DNA of 64,000 nt from positions 308,755-372,754 of the forward strand of contig PBVE01000002.1 in the NCBI GenBank assembly GCA_002728135.1. The letters are read 5' to 3'. A program made the position numbers and the translations under genes. Source of the stretch: Rhodospirillaceae bacterium (GTDB lineage: Bacteria > Pseudomonadota > Alphaproteobacteria > UBA828). Positions within the stretch are counted from its first letter, which is position 1, and each line of letters opens with the position of its first letter. Positions 1-9,241 of this stretch are shown here, one piece after another. The notes beneath the pieces are model-generated. The model searched no databases. It was not told the DNA's origin and worked only from the letters and a program-made list of their open reading frames with translations.

Positions 1-603
1 GGCCGCAGAGGTAGCCTCAATGCCACTTTAATAGTTAATGGAACACAAGGACATGCAGCCTATCCAGAATTAGCCGATAACCCAATACCATATTTAGTTT
101 CAATGTTAGATTGGCTTAATGCAAGTGTTCTTGATTCAGGAACCAAGTTTTTTCAACCATCAAACATAGAAATTACAAGCATAGATGTAGGTAACCTTGC
201 GACTAACGTAATACCCGAAAAAGCAATAGCAAAATTTAATATAAGATATAATGATCAACATACATCCGAAACACTTGTAGATTTGTTGAATAAAGGTTTT
301 TCTAAAATAACAAATAATTTTGTTCTTGATACTAATTCCTCAGGAGATGCTTTTCTAACTGAACCTGGAAGACTTAGCTCAATATTAACCGATTCAATCA
401 AAACAATCACTGGTCGTACCCCTAAATTATCTACTAATGGGGGAACATCAGACGCTAGATTCATAAAAGATATATGTCCCGTAGTAGAATTTGGACTCTC
501 GGGAAAAACAATGCACAAAATTGATGAATGCGTTTCTTTAGATGACTTGGAATTATTGACTCAGATTTATTCCAAAACCCTAGAGTCATATTTCAATGAA
601 TAA
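1..603 (+). CDS. dapE: Succinyl-diaminopimelate desuccinylase, C-terminal part (5' end outside window)
   Basis: The frame is open from base 1, so the gene enters from outside and only about the last 200 codons are present. DapE is a zinc hydrolase that removes succinate from N-succinyl-LL-diaminopimelate in the lysine and peptidoglycan pathway. The visible part starts in the dimerisation (lid) domain with GRRGSLNATL and QGHAAYPELADNPI, and ends in the catalytic domain with NGGTSDARFI and the MHKIDE segment, whose His is a zinc ligand in the family. DapF lies 9 kb away on the other strand, so the pathway genes are near each other but not in one operon. The gene converges on yejF. Paralogous M20 peptidases are the alternative, but the motifs fit DapE well. 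Confidence 0.92.
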   Translation, partial: GRRGSLNATLIVNGTQGHAAYPELADNPIPYLVSMLDWLNASVLDSGTKFFQPSNIEITSIDVGNLATNVIPEKAIAKFNIRYNDQHTSETLVDLLNKGFSKITNNFVLDTNSSGDAFLTEPGRLSSILTDSIKTITGRTPKLSTNGGTSDARFIKDICPVVEFGLSGKTMHKIDECVSLDDLELLTQIYSKTLESYFNE

Positions 604-630
604 GAAAATATAAATTTTTCCATTTTCTTA
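601..630. terminator. AT-rich inverted repeat between convergent dapE and yejF
   Basis: Nine-base arms at 601-609 and 622-630 are perfectly complementary with a 12-base loop that contains a T run. The left arm includes the dapE stop codon. It sits in the 46-base gap between two convergent genes, where a bidirectional terminator is expected. The stem is almost all A-T, so it would be weak. Confidence 0.3.
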
Positions 631-649
631 TTCATAATATTCTCCAGAG

Positions 650-2266
650 TTATATTGTTTTCATCTTAAAAGCAGCACTTAGTAGGTCTTTAGTATAAAT
701 TGTTTTTGGGTTTTTAAATATTTCCCTTGAAGAACCATGTTCTACCACTTCTCCCCCCTTCAAGACTATTACATCATGGCAAATGGATCGTATAACTCTT
801 AAATCGTGACTGATAAATAAATACGTCAATCTTCTGCGATATTGCAACTCTCTTAATAGATCAATTATCTGTGCCTGAACTGACATATCCAATGCAGATG
901 TTGGTTCATCAAGTACTAAGAATTGAGGTTTTAAAACTAAAGCTCTCGCAATTGCTATTCTCTGACGTTGTCCACCAGAAAACTCGTGGGGGTAGCGATC
1001 ACGTATATCCGGATCAATTCCAACTTCTTCAAGCGATTCAATAATTAATTTCTCACGTTCATGAATATTCTCGCCAATTTTATGTACTGCCATACCTTCT
1101 AAAATAATTTGTGAGACTGACATTCTGGGGCTCATTGAACTGAAAGGATCTTGAAATACAATTTGCATCTTTCTTCGTAATGGTCTCATTGACTTAAAGC
1201 CGAATTTATCAATAGAACTTCCATCAAATAAAATTGACCCCTTACTATTTTGAAGCCTTAATAAGGCAAGAGCCAATGTTGTTTTCCCCGAACCACTCTC
1301 ACCTACTAAGCCCAGAGTTTGACCCTCACGAATTAATATCGAAACATTATTTACTGCATTGATTTTTGACACTGTTCGTCCAAGTATTCCTGCTTTAATT
1401 GGGAATGAAACATTTATCATTTCCGCTTTTAACAATATTTTTTCTTCCTTATTCGAAACAGGAGGACCTTCCCTTAATTCTGAATCAATAAGAAGCTGGG
1501 TATATTTATTATCGGGAGATAAGAAAATTTTTTCTGTATTTCCTTGTTCTAAAATTAATCCATCCTTCATTACATACATTCGATCAGACATGTAACGAAC
1601 AATATTTAGATCATGGGTAATTAGTAGGATAGACATACCCATTTGTGATTTTAATTTTTTTAGTAAAGATAGTATTTCTGCTTGAACAGTGACATCCAAA
1701 GCAGTTGTAGGTTCATCAGCTATAAGCAGGTCAGGCTCGCAAGCAAGTGCCATTGCTATCATAACACGTTGACGTTGCCCTCCAGAAAGCTCATGAGGAT
1801 AAGCATTCATCCTATCCGCAGCTTCATTTAATGAAACCATCTCAAGGAGGGATTGAGTTTGTCGTCTTGCTTCTTCCTTACGTAATTTTTTATGGACTAA
1901 GAGTGACTCTGTAACTTGCCTACCTATAGTGTGCAAAGGGTTTAGAGAAGTCATTGGCTCCTGAAATATCATAGCAATCTTATCACCACGGATTGATCGT
2001 ATAGTTTTTTTATTTGCTCCGATTATTTCTGTATCATTAAATTTAATACTTCCAGTTTTATGAAAAGCAACTGGATAAGGTAAAAGCTGCATTGTAGAAA
2101 GTGCAGATATAGTCTTTCCAGAACCACTCTCACCAACAATTGCTACCGTTTCGCCTTGATTTACATCGAACGAAATGCCACTAACAACTTCTTTGACCTC
2201 CCCGCTCACCTTGAAACCTATCCTAAGATCACGAACTCTGAGTAATTTTTTTGAGGAAAGTGTCAT
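650..2266 (-). CDS. yejF: Peptide ABC transporter, fused double ATP-binding protein
   Basis: This protein powers import of oligopeptide-type substrates from the cytoplasmic side of the YejABEF system. It has 538 residues with two complete nucleotide-binding domains. The first has Walker A GESGSGKT at 45-52, signature LSGGQRQR near 160-167 and Walker B with ADEPTTALD near 183-191. The second has GESGSGKT near 322-329, FSGGQRQR near 429-436 and LDEPTSALD near 452-460. Such Dpp/Opp-type fused ATPases are typical of YejF. It is the last gene of the minus-strand order yejA-yejB-yejE-yejF, 6 bases after yejE. All motor residues look intact. The true substrate is unknown; YejABEF in enterics takes up peptides, including microcin C. 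Confidence 0.9.
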   Translation of the reverse strand: MTLSSKKLLRVRDLRIGFKVSGEVKEVVSGISFDVNQGETVAIVGESGSGKTISALSTMQLLPYPVAFHKTGSIKFNDTEIIGANKKTIRSIRGDKIAMIFQEPMTSLNPLHTIGRQVTESLLVHKKLRKEEARRQTQSLLEMVSLNEAADRMNAYPHELSGGQRQRVMIAMALACEPDLLIADEPTTALDVTVQAEILSLLKKLKSQMGMSILLITHDLNIVRYMSDRMYVMKDGLILEQGNTEKIFLSPDNKYTQLLIDSELREGPPVSNKEEKILLKAEMINVSFPIKAGILGRTVSKINAVNNVSILIREGQTLGLVGESGSGKTTLALALLRLQNSKGSILFDGSSIDKFGFKSMRPLRRKMQIVFQDPFSSMSPRMSVSQIILEGMAVHKIGENIHEREKLIIESLEEVGIDPDIRDRYPHEFSGGQRQRIAIARALVLKPQFLVLDEPTSALDMSVQAQIIDLLRELQYRRRLTYLFISHDLRVIRSICHDVIVLKGGEVVEHGSSREIFKNPKTIYTKDLLSAAFKMKTI

Positions 2267-2272
2267 TTTAAC

Positions 2273-3334
2273 CTAATTAATAAGTTTGCGGGGATCAAAC
2301 GCATCTCGAATGGCCTCACCCATAAAAATCAGTAAACTTAACATTATGCCTACTACTAAAAACGCAGTAAAACCTAGCCAAGGTGCTTGAAGATTTGACT
2401 TTCCCTGCTGCAATAACTCTCCTAAGGATGGTGATCCTACAGGTAATCCAAAACCCAGAAAATCAAGTGCTGTAAGAGTTGTAATCGAGCCATTGAGTAT
2501 AAATGGTAAAAAAGTTAATGCAGAAACCATTGCGTTAGGTAATGCATGACGAACTATAATTACAGAATCTCTAACGCCCAAAGCTCTTGCAGCTCGAATA
2601 TAATCAAAATTACGTACTCTAAGAAACTCAGCTCTAACAACTCCCACAAGTGACATCCATTGGAATAAAAGCATTAATCCAAGAATCAACCAAAAACTGG
2701 GTTCAATTATTGCCGCTAAAATAATGAAGAGAAATAATTGTGGTAATCCAGACCATATTTCAATAAACCTCTGAAAACTTAGGTCAATCCACCCGCCAAA
2801 GAATCCTTGTATAGCTCCAGCAGCAATACCAATTATAGAACTAATCAATGTTAAAGTTAATCCAAATACAACAGAGATCCTAAATCCATATATAACTCGA
2901 GCTAAAACATCTCTACCCTGATCATCAGTACCTAACCAATTCTCTTTACTCGGGGGAGAGGGTGCTGGTTGAGGAAGTTCATAATTTATTGTTTTATAAC
3001 TATATGGAATCAACGGCCAAATCATCCAGCCTTTAGATTGGATAAGGTCTAAAACATATGGATCTCGATAATCTGCCTCTGTTTCGAAATCTCCACCAAA
3101 AGTAACCTCACTATATGATTTTATAATTGGAAAATAAATCTCGTTCTCATAACGCACAAGTATCGGCTTATCATTAGCTATAAGTTCAGCAAATAAACTA
3201 ATTACAAATAAAATTATAAATATCCAAAATGATATATAGCCTCTTCGATTAGCTCTAAAATTTGAAAGCCTACGTTCCGCAATCGGCGACATTGTTTTTT
3301 TACGAAATGGCCAAAACCATAAAAGAGACGGCAT
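2273..3334 (-). CDS. yejE: Peptide ABC transporter permease YejE
   Basis: This is one of the two membrane subunits of the peptide importer in the inner membrane. The 353-residue protein has one N-terminal membrane segment (about 34-51), then a large periplasmic loop, then five further hydrophobic segments of a binding-protein-dependent permease domain (DppC type). The periplasmic loop contains the stretch ending NWLGTDDQGRDVLARVIYG that is typical of DppC/YejE proteins. The ATPase-coupling loop is visible around YIRAARALGVRDSVIIVRH. The ATG start is 1 base after the yejB stop, so the pair is translationally coupled. Length and domain layout match YejE rather than the shorter DppC. Confidence 0.9.
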   Translation of the reverse strand: MPSLLWFWPFRKKTMSPIAERRLSNFRANRRGYISFWIFIILFVISLFAELIANDKPILVRYENEIYFPIIKSYSEVTFGGDFETEADYRDPYVLDLIQSKGWMIWPLIPYSYKTINYELPQPAPSPPSKENWLGTDDQGRDVLARVIYGFRISVVFGLTLTLISSIIGIAAGAIQGFFGGWIDLSFQRFIEIWSGLPQLFLFIILAAIIEPSFWLILGLMLLFQWMSLVGVVRAEFLRVRNFDYIRAARALGVRDSVIIVRHALPNAMVSALTFLPFILNGSITTLTALDFLGFGLPVGSPSLGELLQQGKSNLQAPWLGFTAFLVVGIMLSLLIFMGEAIRDAFDPRKLIN

Positions 3335-3335
3335 A

Positions 3336-4454
3336 CTACTTTATCTCCCGCCTTTCGAAATCAATCCTAGGATCAATAACAGCATATAAAACATCACCAA
3401 CAAGATTAATTACTAGTCCTATCAATGTAAAAATAAATAAAGTTCCGAAAATTACTGGGTAATCCCTATTCATCAAAGCCTCAAAGCCAAGAAGACCAAG
3501 GCCATCAAGAGAAAAAATCACCTCAATTAGTAAGGCCCCAGTAAACAAAATCCCTATAAATGCACTCGGAAAACCAGATATTATAATCAACATCGCATTT
3601 CTAAAAACATGTCCATAAAGAACTCTTCTCTCGGTCAATCCTTTTGCACGAGCAGTAAGAACATAGTGCTTGTTTATTTCTTCCAAAAAAGAATTTTTGG
3701 TTAACATAGTAGTGGTTGCAAATCCACCAATTGCAAGTGCAGCAATTGGAAGAATAATATGCCAAAGATAGTCCAGAATCTTACCCCCGAGAGATAAATC
3801 TGAAAAATTATTAGAGGTCAAACCACGTAATGGGAACCAGTCTAAATAACTACCACCTGCAAATATTACTATAAGTAGAATTGCGAAAAGAAAGCTTGGT
3901 ATTGCATAGCCTCCTATAATTAATCCACTTGTCCATACATCAAACCTAGAGCCATCTCTAACCGCTTTGGCAATACCAAGTGGGATAGAGATCAGATATG
4001 CGAGTAATGTTGTCCAAAGCCCAAGTGTTATTGATACAGGCAGTTTATCAGCAACAAGAGACATAACAGATTGGTCTCGAAAGAAACTATCTCCAAAATC
4101 TAATCTTATATAATTACCCATCATTATAAAAAATCGTTCCCAAATTGGCTTGTCAAAGCCAAACTGTCTCTCTAAATCAGCTATTAATTGAGGGTCTAAG
4201 CCTCTTGCTCCTCGGTACTTAGTTGAGTTGTAGTCCGCTCCAAAATTAGAAGAGCTATCTGCGTTAGCTCCTACATCACCTAACTGTGTTCCGCCTATGC
4301 GTTCAGTCGCAGCCGCATCCACACCCGAGAGCTGAGCAATAATTTGTTCCACAGGTCCACCGGGTGCAGTCTGGATTATTATAAAATTCAGCACCATAAT
4401 CCCAAACAAGGTTGGGATTATTAACAATAGACGACGGATTATATAAGCAGACAT
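3336..4454 (-). CDS. yejB: Peptide ABC transporter permease YejB
   Basis: This is the second membrane subunit of the YejABEF importer. It has 372 residues, beginning with [16 protein letters not shown], the usual N-terminal anchor of DppB/YejB permeases. A periplasmic insert of about 75 residues follows (near 40-115), rich in G, A and D, including [16 protein letters not shown]; this insert is typical of YejB. The core permease domain follows with five to six hydrophobic segments, and the coupling loop is seen at [20 protein letters not shown]. It sits between yejA (62-base gap) and yejE (1-base gap) and is surely cotranscribed with them. Confidence 0.9.
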   Translation of the reverse strand: MSAYIIRRLLLIIPTLFGIMVLNFIIIQTAPGGPVEQIIAQLSGVDAAATERIGGTQLGDVGANADSSSNFGADYNSTKYRGARGLDPQLIADLERQFGFDKPIWERFFIMMGNYIRLDFGDSFFRDQSVMSLVADKLPVSITLGLWTTLLAYLISIPLGIAKAVRDGSRFDVWTSGLIIGGYAIPSFLFAILLIVIFAGGSYLDWFPLRGLTSNNFSDLSLGGKILDYLWHIILPIAALAIGGFATTTMLTKNSFLEEINKHYVLTARAKGLTERRVLYGHVFRNAMLIIISGFPSAFIGILFTGALLIEVIFSLDGLGLLGFEALMNRDYPVIFGTLFIFTLIGLVINLVGDVLYAVIDPRIDFERREIK

Positions 4455-4516
4455 TGCTACCTCCAGTCGCCACTTAGTGGCAGATCAAGGCTCCATTATA
4501 AGTTAACTTCATATTA

Positions 4517-6385
4517 CTAGTCTCCTGACTTATATTTTTTAAAAGCCCTTACCTTTTCCGAATTCCACCACCATGTATCAAATCCAATAGCATATTTTGG
4601 CTTAAGTGTTGGTTTATCAAAATAATTCCAATACACAATATGATGAGTATTCTTAAACCATTGAGGAACCATATAATGGCCCCAAAGTAAAATACGATCT
4701 AGTGCACGTGCAGCAACTATCAACTGCTCTCGGCTCTTTGCCGAAAGAACTTCAATTAATAAAGCATCAACTACCGAGTCCTTTATTCCTGATGAATTTA
4801 AAGTCCCATACTGATCAGCAGTTTCAGAACCAAAATACGATAATAATTCAGCTCCAGGCGATAGGCGCTGTACAAATCTACGTGTTGTTATATCAAAGTC
4901 ATGTTTTTCCAATCTTTTTATATACTGCGTCACATCAACCAATCGAAGGGAAGTTATAATTCCAAGTTTTTCAAGGTTTCGCGCATATGGAGCCAAGATT
5001 CTCTCAAAAGTTCTCTCATAATATAAAAACTCTATTTCTAAAACCTGATTAGTTTTCCTATTCACTCTCTTCCCTTCAACCAAATCCCATCCCGCTTCAG
5101 CTAAAAGAGAAGCTGCTGTGCGAAGGTTTCTTCTTATATTCCCAGAACCGTCCGTTTTAGGAGGAATAAACTCATTAACAAAAACATCGTTTGGTATCTT
5201 CCCTCTGAATCTCTCTAAAAGTTTTAGCTCATCTCCCTCAGGGAGCCCCTTAGATGAAAGCTCAGAGTTTTCAAAATAACTAGACATACGTTCATAAAGC
5301 CCGAAAAAAATATTTTTATTTGTCCATTCATAATCGAAAGCATAAGACAAAGCTTCTCTTACTTTGCGACTCTTAAATTTATCCCTTCTAGTGTTTATAA
5401 AGAAAGCCTGAACACCAGAAGGAGTATTATCTTCTAGAACCTCCTTGATAAGCCATCCATCTCTCACAGATTTTACATCGTAAGCTGTTGCCCATGTTTT
5501 GGAAGTATATTCCTGGTGAATATCATACTCACCAGCTTTTAGTGCCTCGACCATGACGTCTCGGTCACGATAATAATCATATGAAATTTTATCAAAATTA
5601 AAGCGTCCTATATTTACTGGAAGGTCTTTTCCCCAATAATTTTTTAATCTCTCAAAGGTAATTGAACGACCTGGATCGACATTAGTTATTTTATAGGGGC
5701 CGCTTCCTGTGGGTGCATCCAAGGTTGTTTTATCAAAAGGGTGCTTTGAAAAATATTCTTTTTGTAATATTGGCAGTCCACCAATAATCAATGGGAGCTT
5801 TCTATTTTCTTTATCTGAAATATGATAAGTTACTTCGAGTTCCGACCTGCTTGTAACTTTCTCCACACCCGAGAGCATTATTGAAAAATTTGGGTGGCCA
5901 TCATCCATAATTGTTTGATAAGAAAAAATTATATCTTCTGCAGTAATTCTGCTACCGTCGTGCCAACGTGCATTTGCATTTATTTTAAATCTCACCCAAC
6001 TATTATCTTTTGCTAGTTTAACTTCACTAGCAACAAGACCATATGCACTATCTGGCTCATCAGATGATGCCATAAGAAGAGACTCAAATGGTAATCCTGA
6101 CCCAGCCGCTGAAACCCCTTTTAAAATATAGGGATTCAAACTATCAAAAGAGCCAACACTTGCATAACGCACACTACCACCTTTTGGTGCTTTAGGGTTC
6201 ACATAATCAAAATGTGTAAAATTTTCGTCATATTTTAATTTTCCAAATAAAGAGAGCCCATGCGAATATTCATCAGCATATGAAAAGCTCGAAAAAATTG
6301 TTAAAAACATTAAAAGACAAGAAAATGTCGTAAATTTTCCTAGGTTCACGTTATGTCTCCAATAATTTAAACTTTTTATTAACAT
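4517..6385 (-). CDS. yejA: Periplasmic peptide-binding protein YejA
   Basis: This is the solute-binding component of the peptide importer, belonging to the SBP_bac_5 (DppA/OppA) family. It has 622 residues. A Sec signal peptide covers about residues 1-37: a basic start, the hydrophobic core FSCLLMFLTIFSSFSY, then a cut after the Ala before DEYSHG. The mature N-terminus with HGLSLFGKLKYDENFTHFDY, and later YVNPKAPKGGSVRY, is characteristic of YejA. The C-terminus has YWNYFDKPTLKPKYAIGFDTWWW, also family-like. It is the first gene of the operon and is divergent from the NUDIX gene, with a 90-base shared upstream region. Confidence 0.9.
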   Translation of the reverse strand: MLIKSLNYWRHNVNLGKFTTFSCLLMFLTIFSSFSYADEYSHGLSLFGKLKYDENFTHFDYVNPKAPKGGSVRYASVGSFDSLNPYILKGVSAAGSGLPFESLLMASSDEPDSAYGLVASEVKLAKDNSWVRFKINANARWHDGSRITAEDIIFSYQTIMDDGHPNFSIMLSGVEKVTSRSELEVTYHISDKENRKLPLIIGGLPILQKEYFSKHPFDKTTLDAPTGSGPYKITNVDPGRSITFERLKNYWGKDLPVNIGRFNFDKISYDYYRDRDVMVEALKAGEYDIHQEYTSKTWATAYDVKSVRDGWLIKEVLEDNTPSGVQAFFINTRRDKFKSRKVREALSYAFDYEWTNKNIFFGLYERMSSYFENSELSSKGLPEGDELKLLERFRGKIPNDVFVNEFIPPKTDGSGNIRRNLRTAASLLAEAGWDLVEGKRVNRKTNQVLEIEFLYYERTFERILAPYARNLEKLGIITSLRLVDVTQYIKRLEKHDFDITTRRFVQRLSPGAELLSYFGSETADQYGTLNSSGIKDSVVDALLIEVLSAKSREQLIVAARALDRILLWGHYMVPQWFKNTHHIVYWNYFDKPTLKPKYAIGFDTWWWNSEKVRAFKKYKSGD

Positions 6386-6475
6386 AAATTATGTATCATC
6401 AGTCTTTTCTTCCACCCCTTAACATAATTTTTCAATATGCTGGACTAGATACACATTGAATCGCATACTAGATAT

Positions 6476-7027
6476 ATGACAAAATATCCAGTTACAGGTG
6501 GTCCAATCCATAAACGCGTACCAGAAGGCGACAACCGCGAGCGCTTAATTTGTAATATCTGCGATTATATAGAATACGATAATCCAAAAATTGTTACTGG
6601 TGTCGTAGCTGCAAAAGATGGTCGCATATTGTTATGCAAGCGCGATATCGAACCACAAATTGGACTGTGGACACTTCCAGCTGGGTTTCTGGAACTTGGT
6701 GAAACGCCTGAGGAAGGTGCTTTACGCGAAGCATCAGAAGAAGCCAATGCAAAAATATCAATAAACTCCCTTCTAGCAATATACACTATTAGACGCTTGA
6801 GCATGGTTCAATTAATTTATTGTGGTGTTTTACAAAATGAAGATATTTCAGCTGGGCATGAGACACAAGAAGTCGGATTATTTTCAACTGAATCAATACC
6901 ATGGGAAAAATTAGCCTTTCCATCAGTATCTTGGGCTATTTCTCAATATAGTGAAATAAAGGAAAAGGGATTTTTTACACCTTTCCAAAACCCTAATGGC
7001 CAAGAGGGAGATTATATTCTTGGATAA
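6476..7027 (+). CDS. NUDIX hydrolase with a half zinc ribbon
   Basis: This is a NUDIX pyrophosphohydrolase of 183 residues, of the family that usually has an N-terminal zinc ribbon (Nudix_N_2 type) and may cleave ADP-ribose, NADH or similar nucleotides. The Nudix box is complete: G-x5-E-x7-REASEEANA around residues 64-87. The N-terminal segment PEGDNRERLICNICDYIEYDNP matches the second half of the usual ribbon, but the first Cys pair expected near the start is missing. An in-frame TAG at 6446 rules out a longer N-terminus with those residues. It converges on ftsY with an 18-base gap and is divergent from yejA. The substrate cannot be told from sequence. Confidence 0.8.
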   Translation: MTKYPVTGGPIHKRVPEGDNRERLICNICDYIEYDNPKIVTGVVAAKDGRILLCKRDIEPQIGLWTLPAGFLELGETPEEGALREASEEANAKISINSLLAIYTIRRLSMVQLIYCGVLQNEDISAGHETQEVGLFSTESIPWEKLAFPSVSWAISQYSEIKEKGFFTPFQNPNGQEGDYILG

Positions 7028-7045
7028 TATATGAATTTTACACAA

Positions 7046-7981
7046 TTAAATATTAACACCCATTAGAGTTTCAGCAAATGATTTGGGGTCAAATGGTCTT
7101 AAATCATCAATTGCCTCACCTACCCCAATTGACACGACAGGTATCGAGAATTGTTGAGCAAGAGAAACTAAAACACCACCCTTTGCTGTGCCATCTAGTT
7201 TAGTAACCACAAGTGAGTCAATATCTATTGCACTTTTAAACGCCTCTACCTGATTATGTGCATTTTGACCAGTAGTAGCATCCAAAACTAAGAGTCGCGT
7301 ATGGGGTGCTGAAGAATCTATCTTACTTAAAACACGTTCAATTTTGGACAGCTCCTCCATTAAATGTGCCTTATTTTGTAACCTCCCAGCAGTATCAACT
7401 AATAGCACATCTATATTTTCATTCTGAGCAAGAGAGATAGCTTTAAAGGCAACAGCTGCTGCATCTCCCCCCTCTTCTTCATTGGCTACTACAGGTGAGT
7501 TTGTTCTTGCTCCCCATATTTTTAATTGTTCTACCGCTGCTGCTCTAAAGGTATCTCCTGCTGCTAGCATAACTCTAAGATCATTATCTTTAAATTGTTT
7601 GGCTAGTTTTCCTATGGTCGTAGTTTTTCCAGTCCCATTGACTCCCGATACCAAAATGACATGAGGCTTCGCAGCCTCATTGATATGGATATTTTTTGCA
7701 ATAGGTCGAAGTATTTCTGCAATATTTGCTGCAAGAATACTCTTTATCTCTTCAGGGGATACATCTTTTCCAAATTTATCTTTTGAAAGATTAGCAACAA
7801 GATTACTTGCTGTTGGCAAACCCATATCAGCAGCAATTAGTAGGTCTTCTAACTCCTCTAATGCACCATCATCGAGCTTGCGTCCAAATATGATATCTCC
7901 AATGCCATCGCTTATTTGTGAAGAACTACGAGATAAACCCTTTCGCAACCGCTCTAACCAACTGTAATTTTTTTTTTTCAT
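7046..7981 (-). CDS. ftsY: Signal recognition particle receptor FtsY
   Basis: FtsY is the membrane-associated SRP-GTPase that docks the SRP-ribosome complex at the Sec translocon. The 311-residue protein has the helical N domain (about 1-100) and the G domain: P-loop GVNGTGKTT at 113-121, DTFRAAA at 143-149, DTAGR at 196-200 and TKLDG at 260-264. The acidic A domain seen in enterics is nearly absent, as in many alphaproteobacteria; the N-terminus is instead basic (MKKKNYSWLERLRKGL). It is the last gene of dapF-mtaB-ftsY, 9 bases after mtaB. Its partner Ffh is encoded divergently 2.3 kb away. Confidence 0.95.
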   Translation of the reverse strand: MKKKNYSWLERLRKGLSRSSSQISDGIGDIIFGRKLDDGALEELEDLLIAADMGLPTASNLVANLSKDKFGKDVSPEEIKSILAANIAEILRPIAKNIHINEAAKPHVILVSGVNGTGKTTTIGKLAKQFKDNDLRVMLAAGDTFRAAAVEQLKIWGARTNSPVVANEEEGGDAAAVAFKAISLAQNENIDVLLVDTAGRLQNKAHLMEELSKIERVLSKIDSSAPHTRLLVLDATTGQNAHNQVEAFKSAIDIDSLVVTKLDGTAKGGVLVSLAQQFSIPVVSIGVGEAIDDLRPFDPKSFAETLMGVNI

Positions 7982-7990
7982 TTAATGGCA

Positions 7991-9241
7991 TTACATTTCT
8001 GACCCATACAAAATAGACCCATCCGTATGGGTTATTAAAGCATTAACTAAACTTCCTTCTTCGCAAAAAGAATCTAACTTAACCTTTGCAAAACTCTCAC
8101 TGAACCCAATGCTTTCCTTCTCAACAAGAACAGATACTTTTTCCCCAACATATTTCTCCAAAAGATTTTTTACTGCAATGTCACCTTGCTTTCTTAATAT
8201 TGCCGCCCTTTTTTTTCTCACAGATAATGGAACCTGCGGCATCTTCTGAGCGGGGGTATTGGGTCGAGGAGAATAAGGAAAAATATGAAGCCAAGTAAGG
8301 CCTGCTTTCTCAATCAAATTTTTTGTATTTAGAAACATATCCTCTGTTTCAGTTGGAAATCCTGCAATTAAATCCGCACCAAATACTATCTCTGGCCGTA
8401 ACTTTCTTATTCTACTTGTTAGATATATTACATCTGAGCTTAAGTGCCGACGTTTCATTCGCTTTAGAATTAAGTCATCACCAGCTTGTATGCTTAAATG
8501 CATGTGTGGCATAAGCCTTGACTCTTCAACAATAAGAGTTTCAAGATCATGATCTATCTCTGATGGATCTAAGGATGATAGCCTAAGACGTGGGAGATCT
8601 GGAACTAACTTCAACAGTCTCCTAATAACCTGCCCTAGTTTGGGCTTTCCTGGTAAATCTGAACCATATGAAGTGAGATCTACACCTGTAAGAACAAGTT
8701 CTTTATAACCTACTTCAACTAAGCTTTGAACCTGCGATACTATTTCTCCAAAGGGAACAGAACGGCTATTTCCCCTACCAAAGGGGATTATACAAAAAGA
8801 ACATCTATGATCACAGCCTTGTTGAACTTCAACATAAGCTCGTGTTCTTCCATCAAAGCCTGCAACTAAATGCCCAGCTTGTTCCTTAACAGCCATAATG
8901 TCATTAACGCTTATGATTGGATGTTGATAATTGTTTTTAAAACTACTTAATTCCAACTTTTCTATATTACCAATTACCCTCGTTACCTCCGGCATGGATG
9001 CCCATTTCCTTGGATTAATTTGTGCTGCACATCCAGTTACAATGATTTCTGCATCTGGTTTATTTTTTTTAGCTCGTCTAATAGCCTGACGTGCTTGACG
9101 CTCCGCCTCTAATGTAACCGCACAAGTATTGAAAATAATAGAATTATTAAGCTTAGCAGCTTTTGTTTGTTTTTTAATTACTTCTGACTCGTAAGTGTTT
9201 AATCTACAACCAAAAGTAATCACTTCACTTTTTGTATTCAT
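7991..9241 (-). CDS. mtaB: tRNA N6-threonylcarbamoyladenosine(37) methylthiotransferase MtaB
   Basis: This radical-SAM enzyme adds a methylthio group to t6A at position 37 of ANN-decoding tRNAs. It has 416 residues in three parts. The N-terminal UPF0004 domain holds the second cluster ligands Cys12, Cys40 and Cys71. The radical SAM domain has CDHRCSFC (Cys143, Cys147, Cys150). A C-terminal TRAM-like region starts near VGEKVSVLVEKES. Length and the TFGCRLN start fit MtaB better than MiaB or RimO. Its ATG overlaps the dapF stop in an ATGA arrangement, so translation is coupled. The dapF-mtaB-ftsY order is common in alphaproteobacteria. Confidence 0.92.
   Translation of the reverse strand: MNTKSEVITFGCRLNTYESEVIKKQTKAAKLNNSIIFNTCAVTLEAERQARQAIRRAKKNKPDAEIIVTGCAAQINPRKWASMPEVTRVIGNIEKLELSSFKNNYQHPIISVNDIMAVKEQAGHLVAGFDGRTRAYVEVQQGCDHRCSFCIIPFGRGNSRSVPFGEIVSQVQSLVEVGYKELVLTGVDLTSYGSDLPGKPKLGQVIRRLLKLVPDLPRLRLSSLDPSEIDHDLETLIVEESRLMPHMHLSIQAGDDLILKRMKRRHLSSDVIYLTSRIRKLRPEIVFGADLIAGFPTETEDMFLNTKNLIEKAGLTWLHIFPYSPRPNTPAQKMPQVPLSVRKKRAAILRKQGDIAVKNLLEKYVGEKVSVLVEKESIGFSESFAKVKLDSFCEEGSLVNALITHTDGSILYGSEM

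Noticed and set aside
4702-4959. Plus-strand open frames within yejA and many similar frames opposite real genes
   Set aside because: They lie fully inside well-supported genes on the other strand, have no ribosome sites and no recognisable products.
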